Below are positions 1 to 7,036 of a DNA stretch of 11,400 nt, piece by piece; position 1 is the first letter of the stretch, and every line of letters begins with the position of its first letter. The DNA comes from Discostella pseudostelligera (Eukaryota; Bacillariophyta; Thalassiosirophyceae; Thalassiosirales; Thalassiosiraceae). The stretch spans positions 1 to 11,400 of the forward strand of contig JALLBK010000797.1 in NCBI GenBank assembly GCA_036940085.1, given 5' to 3'. The notes under the pieces were generated by a model. It was not told where the DNA came from. It worked only from the letters and a program-made list of their open reading frames with translations, and did no database searches. The translations under genes were made by a program, and so were the position numbers.

Positions 1-589
1 TATGGTACTACAATATTGAGAGACTCTTTGTCCCCTTATTTCCGGGGAATAATACTTTAAAGTACGAAATCCGTCTCGTTGCTCATAAGCGGAATCGATT
101 CAAATTTGAAATTCAAATTTCGAAATTAAATGAAGTTATATAGGAATCAGTACTTGAAATGGGGGGCCATTCAAATGCGCGAAAATCAATGTCTGTTCGC
201 CATTATTTTTTGTGGTGCTCACTCATTCTCTGTCCGTCATCTTGTCATCCTGAGGTCATCGGCATCGGATTTCGGATTTACATACACCTTTTGAGCTCCC
301 ACTTCGGCACGAGACGATGGTCGTCACAGTGGCCCCACAAGAATAGATGAGAAAGGAGATGGGAAGGAGATGGAAAATCATGAATGGCGTTGCCACCGTA
401 CCGCCACCAAAAATGGGAGTAGAGCATTGGCACTCCGCCCACCACCCGCCGACCCTGCCTACGAGTCATGATGTTGTTGCGCCGATGGCAGTTCGTTTCA
501 TACCACTAAAAATGAAACCCTCCCGACGACGGATACTTCAGGCAAGCGCACACTTCATTACATGATCAGAAGTTATTCCTTAGCAATAC
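1..589. other. Non-coding DNA upstream of the glycoside hydrolase gene
   Basis: I find no convincing gene here. The short open frames (60-72 codons) have no recognisable family signature and overlap each other on both strands. The stretch probably holds the promoter and 5' leader of the gene starting at 590, and perhaps the flank of a gene outside the window. Visible structure: an imperfect AT-rich palindrome at 102-120 (AAATTTGAA, one base, TTCAAATTT), overlapped by a direct repeat of ATTCAAATTT at 98-107 and 111-120, and a weak 5-bp stem at 31-48 (TCCCC...GGGGA). No TATA box is obvious close to the start codon. Confidence 0.6.
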
Positions 590-2251
590 ATGATGAAAGT
601 TTCGAAGTCGATTATCTTCCTCGCCGCCATAGCGCATATCTCACCACAAGTCTTCGCCGCCGGCAACAGTATCCGGCGAGTTGAAAATATCTTTGACGAT
701 GGCGCAGTCGAAACTGAAGTTGTCGGTGAGACAACCGACCTTTTCACTGACGAATCTTTTGAGTATGAAGCTGACGGACTGTTCTCCATGAGTATGAATT
801 ATGTTGACTACGAAGCTATTGCGACAGAAGAGCCAGGAGTATCTTCCATCACCTCTGTTGCAACTGAAGATACAGTAGTAGGAGTAGCTGCCGTCAACAT
901 GCTTAACAACCAAATCCTTTGTGGATATCAGGGATGGTACTCATTCCCTGGAGATGGAGCTCCAATAAACAGATGGAGACATTGGTTCAAGGGTTCTGCT
1001 GCCAACATCGCAGCTCCTTTGGCGGCAGATTTACAGGTTGACATGTATCCTACAATTGATGAATATAATCTGGAAGATTTGAAAGAGTCGGGGATTAAAA
1101 TGAAGGATGGGAGTTATGCCAAATTCTTTTCAAGTAGTCGGCCCAATGTCGTATTGAAACATTTCCAATGGATGAAGACATATGGCATATCAGGTGTGTT
1201 CCAAGTAAGGTTTATGGAAAACTTACAGATAGCTGCCAATCGAGAGACGAAGACAATGGTTTTGCGGAACTCAAAGGCTGCGGCAGAGGCAACGGGTAGA
1301 ATATTTGCTCTTTCTTACGATATCTCCGGAGCCACCATTACTGATGCAGTTCTCGATGATCTGAAAGCCGACTGGATAAGGCTTGTAGATGAAGAGCTTA
1401 TCACACAGAGCACTCAGTATATTCGCCAAAATGATTTGCCCGTTTTGAACATTTTTGGTATCGGACTCGCTACGGTAAATGTGTCTGATACGACAAAGAT
1501 GGCGGCTCTCATCAAATGGCTCCAAAACGATGCTCCTGCGAAGTATCGAGTCTTTCTCATTGGTGGGGTTCCAAGCAGGTGGCGCTCTCTCGACGGTGAT
1601 TCTCGAACTGACCCAGCATGGAAGGGAATCTATGATTCATTAGATGGCATTCACCCTTGGCATGTTGGTCGGTGGAATACTATCAGTGCGTTCGACACAT
1701 ATTACACGAACACAATCTCGGCTGATGCCACCTATTGTGCATCGAAAGGAATACTGTATTTGCCAACTATGTGGCCGGGGTTCAGCTGGCACAATCTCAA
1801 AAGTGGACAGGTGCCAATCAATTCAATTCCTCGACTTGGTGGGACATTCATGTGGAGACAAGCTTATAAGTATGCGGCCGCATCTAACATCAATACAGTT
1901 TGGTTGGCTCAGTTTGATGAAGTTGATGAAGGGACCGCAATATTTAAAGTTACTGCAAAGTCAAGTTCCCTTCCCGTAGAAGGGACTTGGTTGGCTTTGG
2001 ATGCCGATGCTGGGTATTCAGTACCATCCGATCATTATCTTCGTTTGGCGGGTGAAGCACAAAAGATGCTTGATGGGAGGATACCAGTACGGGACACGTT
2101 CCCCACTCCAAGTCCAACTCGAGCTCCGACAAAACAGCCCACAACCAAAGCCCCGGTGACAAAAGCTCCAACTATAAAACCACAAACAAAGGCCCCTACT
2201 AAAAAGCCTGTAAAGCCTACGAAGCAGAAGCGGAGAAGGGTTGACTTCTAA
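590..2251 (+). CDS. Secreted GH71/GH99-like glycoside hydrolase with Thr/Pro/Lys-rich tail
   Basis: Intronless gene for 553 residues, probably a secreted or cell-wall glycosidase. Residues 1-23 form a signal peptide (MMK, hydrophobic core, cleavage near VFA-AG). The start could be either of two adjacent ATGs (590 or 593). Residues 25-95 are acidic and low in conservation. The catalytic region spans about 108-495. It opens with CGYQGWYSFPGDG (111-123), a signature of the GH71/GH99-like family often annotated as 'xylosidase/arabinosidase'. Further family-like blocks are WPGFSWHNL (395-403), TFMWRQAYKY (419-428) and FDEVDEGTAIFK (442-453). E444 and E447 in the last block have the ExxEGT spacing of the GH99 catalytic glutamates, so I infer they are the active-site acids. 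Residues 503-545 are a PT/KAPT-type repeat tail ending in KQKRRRVDF, probably O-glycosylated and basic. The substrate is unknown; alpha-mannan or another wall polysaccharide is possible. The family call is fairly sure, the activity is not. Confidence 0.85.
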   Translation: MMKVSKSIIFLAAIAHISPQVFAAGNSIRRVENIFDDGAVETEVVGETTDLFTDESFEYEADGLFSMSMNYVDYEAIATEEPGVSSITSVATEDTVVGVAAVNMLNNQILCGYQGWYSFPGDGAPINRWRHWFKGSAANIAAPLAADLQVDMYPTIDEYNLEDLKESGIKMKDGSYAKFFSSSRPNVVLKHFQWMKTYGISGVFQVRFMENLQIAANRETKTMVLRNSKAAAEATGRIFALSYDISGATITDAVLDDLKADWIRLVDEELITQSTQYIRQNDLPVLNIFGIGLATVNVSDTTKMAALIKWLQNDAPAKYRVFLIGGVPSRWRSLDGDSRTDPAWKGIYDSLDGIHPWHVGRWNTISAFDTYYTNTISADATYCASKGILYLPTMWPGFSWHNLKSGQVPINSIPRLGGTFMWRQAYKYAAASNINTVWLAQFDEVDEGTAIFKVTAKSSSLPVEGTWLALDADAGYSVPSDHYLRLAGEAQKMLDGRIPVRDTFPTPSPTRAPTKQPTTKAPVTKAPTIKPQTKAPTKKPVKPTKQKRRRVDF

Positions 2252-2744
2252 ACCGACCCTCGGTGGGAAAGAAGCCGATGATACATTCTGTGTAGCAAGT
2301 GGTGACTATTTCTGTCTAGAGTGACCACTCTGTAATCTGTTCCATAGTAATAGTAGTAACTAGTACTCTTGTTATGATGTCAGACATTGTATGAATCGTT
2401 GTGCCTTTCCAATTCCAGGACTTTATGATTTTGACACTGAACATCCACTCCATCGATGAGGACGTTTCGCTACACTTTGTCTGCCTCCAGAGCCAAGAGC
2501 TTGCCACGTGTAGGTAGTAGTCGAGAGTCAATATTGAGTCTCCCGCCGTTTCTCTGCCACGTGTAAGTGCGCTTGTCGAGTCTTTCTGCTCCCGCCAAAT
2601 TTTGTGTCAGAAAGATCCACCCAGCACACGCAGCGACGTCGGAATTAATACAAGATCTTTTGACATCCACCCATCAACATCAACAGCGACCTCGAGAAGA
2701 CCAACCTTGCGTTGATCATCATCTTCCCTTCAGTGTCAGCAACC
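2252..2744. other. Intergenic region between the glycoside hydrolase and SDR genes
   Basis: This holds the 3' flank of the glycoside hydrolase gene and the promoter and leader of the SDR gene. No coding potential is convincing. Two copies of TGCCACGTGTA (G-box core CACGTG) at 2502-2512 and 2555-2565 lie 53 bp apart, 180-243 bp before the SDR start codon. A CCCGCCAAA motif (the reverse complement of TTTGGCGGG, E2F-like) is at 2591-2599. Confidence 0.6.
2502..2565. promoter_or_regulatory. Pair of G-box motifs upstream of the SDR gene
   Basis: The 11-base sequence TGCCACGTGTA occurs twice, at 2502-2512 and 2555-2565, exactly 53 bp apart. The core CACGTG is the G-box/E-box recognised by bZIP and bHLH factors. 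Its position 180-243 bp upstream of the SDR ATG makes a regulatory role plausible, but this is inferred from motif and position only. Confidence 0.45.
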
Positions 2745-3707
2745 ATGACGTTACCTTCAATAATTATTTCCGCTACCGCCATACTATTGCTCTCCAGTTT
2801 ATCACCAGGCTCCTCGCTATCAGTAACCGTATTTGGCGGTAGTGGTTTTGCCGGATCACGAGTTTGCAAAAGCCTGGTGGACAAGGGCGCCTCTGTCACG
2901 AGCATATCGAAATCGGGCACAGTTCCCAAGTGGTGCGCCGGCCAAGAGTGGACGACGAAGGTGGATTGGAAGAGAGCCGATCTATTATATAAAGATGATG
3001 CATCGTTAGACAGTGTAGTTGGATCTCCGGAAGCCGTGGTATCATGTGTGGGCGTTATTGGGACGGATCCTGAGATTTTGCGCATGGGAAATGGTAATGC
3101 GAACGCGGCCGCCTTTGGCAGTGCTAGTCGAGGTGGGAGACTCCAACGCGTTGTATATGTATCGGTGGGATCGGAGGTAGATGCCTGCAAGGATAATTGG
3201 CTGCCCGAATTCTTCAAGGGCTATTTCGAGGGGAAAATAATGGCAGAACAAGCTGCAATCAATGCCATGGGAGGAGATTCCACAAAAGTGTGCTTGGTCA
3301 AGCCCACCTTCATCTATGGAGGCACTGAATTTGGATTTCTCCCACCTCGTGTGAATTACGAGTATGGATCGGGTGTCGAAGAGTTGCTCATGCTGCCACC
3401 TTTCCAATTTCTCGCAGACATTACTCCTGGATTGATTAAGGTGGCATTGCGTCCTCCGGTGTGCGTCGATTCTGTGGCGGCCGCATGCGCCAGAGCCGCC
3501 TTGGATGAATCGTCTGCATCATTCCCTACTATTTTGGATGGAACGTATGAGATTAACAAATATTCAGAACGACCAAAGTCGACTGGGCTGACCGATGCAT
3601 TGGAATATGGCAAAGAACAAGCAATCAAATTTTATGATTGGGCAAAGGTGGAAGTACCAAAGGCAATTGATGCGGTCCAGTCCAAAATTGAGGAGTTAAA
3701 GAGTTGA
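2745..3707 (+). CDS. Atypical short-chain dehydrogenase/reductase (NDUFA9/COQ11-like NAD(P)-binding protein)
   Basis: Single-exon gene for 320 residues. The ATG at 2745 (AACCATGACG, a good eukaryotic context) is the start; the frame is open further upstream but has no earlier ATG. Residues 5-25 are hydrophobic and resemble a signal peptide or membrane anchor, without the Phe-containing plastid motif seen in the downstream cluster. The Rossmann nucleotide-binding loop is VTVFGGSGFAGSRVC (27-41), the GGxGFxG form of atypical SDRs. VVYVSVGS (137-143) would be the strand bearing the active-site Ser, and Y160-FEG-K164 fits the YxxxK catalytic motif. KPTFIYGG (186-193) is another block typical of extended or atypical SDRs. 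Proteins of this type include the complex I subunit NDUFA9, yeast Coq11 and plant plastid homologues, with roles as cofactor-binding assembly factors or lipid/quinone reductases. The exact substrate and compartment cannot be told. It converges on the minus-strand gene that ends 173 bp away. Confidence 0.85.
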   Translation: MTLPSIIISATAILLLSSLSPGSSLSVTVFGGSGFAGSRVCKSLVDKGASVTSISKSGTVPKWCAGQEWTTKVDWKRADLLYKDDASLDSVVGSPEAVVSCVGVIGTDPEILRMGNGNANAAAFGSASRGGRLQRVVYVSVGSEVDACKDNWLPEFFKGYFEGKIMAEQAAINAMGGDSTKVCLVKPTFIYGGTEFGFLPPRVNYEYGSGVEELLMLPPFQFLADITPGLIKVALRPPVCVDSVAAACARAALDESSASFPTILDGTYEINKYSERPKSTGLTDALEYGKEQAIKFYDWAKVEVPKAIDAVQSKIEELKS

Positions 3708-3750
3708 GAATTCATTGAGTTCACTGAATGTCATGGTAAGAGGAGTTAAA
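3690..3750 (+). repeat. 11-bp direct repeat across the SDR stop codon
   Basis: GAGGAGTTAAA occurs at 3690-3700, in the last codons of the SDR gene, and again at 3740-3750 in its 3' flank, 50 bp apart. It may be a small local duplication. No function is claimed. Confidence 0.4.
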
Positions 3751-3880
3751 CCCCTAATCTTAATAAGTGTAATGTATATCTCTTACAATATCAGTCATAT
3801 ATCTATGCAAGCGCCGTTGAAATAATCTTCATCGAGTCCATCCATGTATTTACAAAAGAGTAGCAGTAGCTGTGAAACCC

Positions 3881-4828
3881 CTAAAGCCGTGGCCACCGTC
3901 CAATCATGTTGTCGAAATATCTCTCCCCACCAACGTTGTACGGGTCTACACTCGCATAGAGTGGAAACTCCAAAGGAGCTGAATTGACTATGCGCAGAAC
4001 ACATCCAGCACCTGGTGTTTCAATGAGTGCAAAGAATGGACGATCCAATCCATCTTCTGTGTACAATTCTACCACCTGTTTATTGTTGTTTGGTCCCTGG
4101 AGTAGTTCTATTCTAGCATTCAATGGACGCCCATCCGTCTTGAGAATTACGGCCACCGAATCGACAATGGGGTTGACTGGAAATGTTCGCATCGAGCCAC
4201 CCTGGATGATCTCCGACCTTGTTACGACAGACGCTATGCTCACGGCAAGTCCATCACCTATGTCTGGTCGAACGACGGCATCGAGGGGAAACTCCAGCTG
4301 GCCAATATTACGAACGGCTACAGTATTGGCGCCACGGGGTGTTCCAATTACGGCATTAAATGTACGAAGTGCACCATCTTCGACATATACCCGCATCTTG
4401 TGTGGCGTATTGTCCGGTCCTTGCCATAGCTCAACATCGGCATCGATGGGACGTCCTTCTGACTTCAACAACACCTGAACAGCATCAATCATGGGATTTG
4501 AGAACGACCAAGTTCGAAGTGCTCCGCCCTGCACGAGGACAGGAGAAGAATTGTCCCAAATTTCCGCTAAACTGGGTGCATCAATTCTTCTTTGCTCCAT
4601 CTGAATCTGATCCATCCGCGGTCTGTCAAGTGAAGATCTGCCCATGAGAGCGATTGGACCTCCATTGTTGGTATCGATATCTATTCGATCACGGACGGAT
4701 GTTCGATAGTCGGACATGGCTAGATGAGTAGAGGATGTCGCCGCCGATCGGGCAGCAAGCCCGACGAAGGCGGAGGCAACGCCTTCATTCAAGCTAGCAA
4801 GGATGAGAGATCCGAAAAGAGACTTCAT
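3881..4828 (-). CDS. Plastid-targeted two-repeat protein, pyrenoid shell (PyShell)-like, longest and most divergent paralogue
   Basis: Single-exon gene for 315 residues; ATG at 4828, stop TAG at 3881-3883. Residues 1-20 are a signal peptide and cleavage before FVGL (ASA|F) fits the diatom 'ASAFAP' motif. With the Ser/Ala/Thr-rich stretch to about residue 37 it makes a bipartite presequence for the four-membrane plastid. [12 protein letters not shown] (36-47) is shared with the neighbouring paralogue. Repeat A spans about 97-188 (QGGALRTWSF to EFPLDAVV) and repeat B about 207-296 (QGGSMRTFPV to EFPLYASVD). They are clearly homologous and alternate short hydrophobic strands with turns, suggesting tandem beta domains. 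Residues 60-86 are an insertion absent from the other two copies, rich in Met, Arg, Gln and Asp. The tail ends in IGRWPRL, where the others have IGR(S/A)F. From memory the fold and targeting match PyShell, the sheet protein enclosing the Rubisco matrix. The family call is probable, and a diverged role for this copy is possible. Confidence 0.75.
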   Translation of the reverse strand: MKSLFGSLILASLNEGVASAFVGLAARSAATSSTHLAMSDYRTSVRDRIDIDTNNGGPIALMGRSSLDRPRMDQIQMEQRRIDAPSLAEIWDNSSPVLVQGGALRTWSFSNPMIDAVQVLLKSEGRPIDADVELWQGPDNTPHKMRVYVEDGALRTFNAVIGTPRGANTVAVRNIGQLEFPLDAVVRPDIGDGLAVSIASVVTRSEIIQGGSMRTFPVNPIVDSVAVILKTDGRPLNARIELLQGPNNNKQVVELYTEDGLDRPFFALIETPGAGCVLRIVNSAPLEFPLYASVDPYNVGGERYFDNMIGRWPRL

Positions 4829-5058
4829 TCGAGATAATATTATTATGGACCCTCAATATTGATCCTACAATGTGCAGGAGAAACGTTGGTTGTTGTCGAT
4901 GCTGATGTTGGTTTCGGATTTGAAATGTTTGTTCGTTGCTATGGCCGCAGGCCGCAGATGGCCGCCATGGTCACTATGTGGCGGTGTCTGTGGGAGTCTT
5001 TGGGGTTCTCTTCCGCTTCCCGCCAGCTGTTCTTCGTGTTCTGTTCTGCTGCTTCTTC

Positions 5059-5121
5059 CACGTGGATGTCCCGGCAGGTGGACGACACGAGAGACGACAC
5101 GTGTTCGGAAGAGTGTGACGT
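5059..5121. promoter_or_regulatory. G-box and CCRE-like motif cluster upstream of the 315-residue paralogue
   Basis: CACGTG is at 5059-5064, ACACGTGT at 5097-5104 and TGACGT at 5116-5121 (within TGTGACGTGGCA). These lie 231-293 bp upstream of the start codon at 4828. TGACGT is the core of the CO2/cAMP-responsive elements described in the Phaeodactylum PtCA1 promoter, so the motif suits a CO2-regulated plastid gene. The regulatory role is inferred from motif match and position. Confidence 0.45.
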
Positions 5122-5445
5122 GGCAAAGATATTCCTGTTCGGTCTGGCCTGTGCATCATTTTGGCGCTGCATCGATGATCGATGAACGGAATGGAGATGG
5201 CGGAGCTAAGGATAGATGAATTGAATCAATGCCTCTAGATAGAATGATAGGAGTAGAACGAGATACACATCGGCAATGGTTCATTGCTTCGTCGAATGAC
5301 GGATTGGAGTAGTGATCGAGTAGATATCTGCGTTAGGTGTTGTAGATGGCGGTGAGTGCAGGCCCGTGCGGCTTGAGAATCAATAGAAAAGATGATATGG
5401 AGTATCACGGTTGAAAAATTAATGTATATTAAGTGAAGGTTTCAG

Positions 5446-5462
5446 GTTGTAGCTCCTACAAC
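5446..5462. other. Short perfect hairpin in the 3' flank of the middle paralogue
   Basis: GTTGTAG at 5446-5452 and CTACAAC at 5456-5462 are perfectly complementary around the loop CTC. The site lies 177 bp beyond the stop codon of the minus-strand gene that ends at 5639, so it could be in that gene's 3' UTR. No function can be assigned. Confidence 0.35.
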
Positions 5463-5638
5463 TACTTGATCACTTCTACGTATTGGTACTGTGGCTGCAT
5501 GCCGACTGCTGCATATAAAATCTGTGACAAAGTGCATCAATCACCCCTCAGGTAGACTTCAGGAGTAAATGACTGCTGTCGAAAGGGAAGATGCTCAAAC
5601 TATTCCGGGATGAATGCTCTGGCATATCTCTGGAAAAT

Positions 5639-6517
5639 TTAGAACGAACGTCCAATCATAAGGCCATCATCGGCCCAGTCTCCAACTCCACCTACACGGT
5701 AGGCATCGACACTGGCATACAGAGGGAATTCCACTGGTGCTGTGTTCACAACACGTACGACATTTCCACTTCCGGGGGTCTCAACAATAGCAAAGAATGG
5801 ACGATCCAAGCCATCTTCTGTGTACAATTCTACAACCTGTTTGTTGTTGTTGGGACCCTGCAACAATTCGATTCTGGCATTCAACGGACGTCCGTCAGTC
5901 TTGAGGATGATGGCAACGGAGTCTACGGTGGGGTTGAAGGGATATGTTCGAAGGGCACCTCCTTGGATGGTCTCGGATCGGGTGGCAACAGAGGCAATTC
6001 CAGCGGCAAGACCATCGTCGCGGTCGGGCCTGACGACGGCATCGAGGGGGAACTCAAGCTGGCCAATGTTACGGATAGCAACGGTGTTGGGGCCGCGGGG
6101 GGTTCCAATTACTGCGTTGAAGGTTCGGAGGGCACCATCTTCCACGTACACACGCATCTTGTGCGGGGTGTTATCTGGTCCTTGCCAAAGCTCGACATCG
6201 GCATCAAGGGGACGACCCTCAGTCTTCAACAAGACCTGCACTGACTCGATGGCGGGGTTGGCGAACGACCAAGTGCGGAGAGATCCTCCCTGCACAATTA
6301 CGGGGGAAGAGTTGTCCCAAATTTCAGCAAGATCGCGAGCACCGGCGCCGGCCTTGTAGAGAGGGCTGCCTCCGGCGCCGACATCGACATTGTCGCGTAC
6401 CGACGTCCGGTAGTCGGACATGGCGAGCTGTGTAGACGATGCCACGGACCCCTGAGGGGCGACGAAGGCATTGGCGCCGGTCAAGGCGGCGAGGGCGATA
6501 GCAGCGGCGAATTTCAT
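5639..6517 (-). CDS. PyShell: Plastid-targeted two-repeat protein, probable pyrenoid shell protein (PyShell), intronless copy
   Basis: Single-exon gene for 292 residues. The ATG at 6517 (TTCACCATGAA) is the start; the frame continues upstream but has no earlier ATG, and this start aligns with its paralogues. Residues 1-17 form a signal peptide cleaved before FVAPQ (ANA|FVAP), an 'ASAFAP'-type motif, followed by a short Ser/Thr-rich transit peptide; [17 protein letters not shown] begins near 31. Repeat A spans about 73-162 and repeat B about 182-270. Each starts with QGG(S/A)LRT, continues through (T/D)(E/D)GRPL(D/N)A, (W/L)QGP(D/N)N and Y-x-EDG, and ends in EFPL. Residues 163-181 are the linker. 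The product is probably one of the pyrenoid shell proteins that tile a sheet around the Rubisco condensate in the stroma; this is from memory, and no paralogue number can be given. It is divergent to the neighbour starting at 7037 and nearly identical to it in DNA, but has no intron. If not PyShell, it is still a diatom plastid protein of duplicated beta structure. Confidence 0.8.
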   Translation of the reverse strand: MKFAAAIALAALTGANAFVAPQGSVASSTQLAMSDYRTSVRDNVDVGAGGSPLYKAGAGARDLAEIWDNSSPVIVQGGSLRTWSFANPAIESVQVLLKTEGRPLDADVELWQGPDNTPHKMRVYVEDGALRTFNAVIGTPRGPNTVAIRNIGQLEFPLDAVVRPDRDDGLAAGIASVATRSETIQGGALRTYPFNPTVDSVAIILKTDGRPLNARIELLQGPNNNKQVVELYTEDGLDRPFFAIVETPGSGNVVRVVNTAPVEFPLYASVDAYRVGGVGDWADDGLMIGRSF

Positions 6518-7036
6518 GGTGAAGCTAATAGGATCCAACGTCGCGGGCGTGTGCCGATAATGATATTGTTATTGGAGTGTAGGAGAGCCTCGACGTCGCG
6601 GCTGTTTCATTGTATGTGACCTCTTCGTCATGAGGAGGGTGAAGGTGACGATGATGATGTCATTCATTGGTGGACGTGACGGTTTGTGTGTGGCCACAAG
6701 AAGTGCGTGTTCAATATGCCACGTACGTGCGTACTTGTTCAAAGATTTGCCGAGGAATCAGTACTGGTCTACGGAAGAAGACACGTGTTGCTTTGTAGTA
6801 GGGGCTCCTGTACATCGACTTATTTAAGGGGATGCTACGTCATGCCTTCTGGTTGTTCCAATTCTACGTCATTTATTGTCTAAATTAGATTGTGCTACGC
6901 ACCCAGTTCGCGTCGAGTAGCAAAAGAGGCGCAAAAAAGAGGGTGCAACAAAAGCAAAGGTGCAACATCAACAAAAGCAAAAGCAACATCAATCATCACT
7001 ACCACACATCCTCCCCGGGCCATACATCCCATCACC
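6518..7036. promoter_or_regulatory. Divergent (shared) promoter region of the two 292-residue paralogues
   Basis: The 519 bp separate the start codons of the minus-strand (6517) and plus-strand (7037) copies. The palindrome ACACGTGT at 6781-6788 sits almost at the midpoint, 264-271 bp from one ATG and 249-256 bp from the other. A 10-bp palindrome CACGTACGTG is at 6720-6729. CTACGTCAT occurs twice, at 6835-6843 and 6864-6872, each containing ACGTCA, the reverse form of the TGACGT CO2/cAMP-responsive core. TATTTAA at 6821-6827 is a possible TATA-like box for the plus-strand gene. From about 6915 to 7010 the DNA is a CAA/AAG-rich, T-poor leader of that gene. The small open frames here do not look like genes. 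Confidence 0.6.
6835..6872. promoter_or_regulatory. Two CCRE-like ACGTCA motifs
   Basis: The nonamer CTACGTCAT occurs at 6835-6843 and 6864-6872, 29 bp apart. Its core ACGTCA (TGACGT on the other strand) equals the CCRE core known to confer CO2/cAMP repression on diatom carbonic anhydrase promoters, where such elements also occur in multiple copies. The sites are 165-202 bp upstream of the plus-strand ATG at 7037. Function is inferred by motif only. Confidence 0.45.

Larger units (their letters stand above)
4829..5638. other. Intergenic region: promoter of the 315-residue paralogue and 3' flank of the next gene
   Basis: No convincing gene. Several overlapping open frames at 4859-5219 lie on both strands, have no domain, and appear to be chance frames in the upstream region of the minus-strand gene starting at 4828. 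The left half is the likely promoter of that gene, with CACGTG at 5059-5064 and 5098-5103 and TGACGT at 5116-5121. The right half is the 3' flank of the minus-strand gene ending at 5639. It contains a perfect 7-bp inverted repeat with a 3-base loop (GTTGTAG CTC CTACAAC) at 5446-5462. Confidence 0.6.

Noticed and set aside
159..565. Three 63-72 codon frames near the left end
   Set aside because: No recognisable domain, mutual overlap on both strands, and no splice-linked continuation that I could see.
2712..2744. Upstream extension of the SDR frame
   Set aside because: The extension begins at TTG, not ATG. The ATG at 2745 has good context and is followed directly by a hydrophobic leader. The same reasoning excludes extensions at 6518-6538, 6890-7036 and 11361-11369.
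4859..5219. Overlapping open frames of 60-115 codons in the cluster's first intergenic region
   Set aside because: They overlap one another on both strands, lack domains and are rich in Cys, Arg and Trp in the manner of chance frames. The region is better explained as a promoter.
5591..6359. Long plus-strand open frames (217 and 205 codons) opposite the middle paralogue, with similar ones opposite the other two (3984-4478, 7141-7572)
   Set aside because: They are antisense to well-supported genes. Their similarity to each other follows from paralogy of the sense genes and their biased codon use, and they show no targeting signal or family signature.
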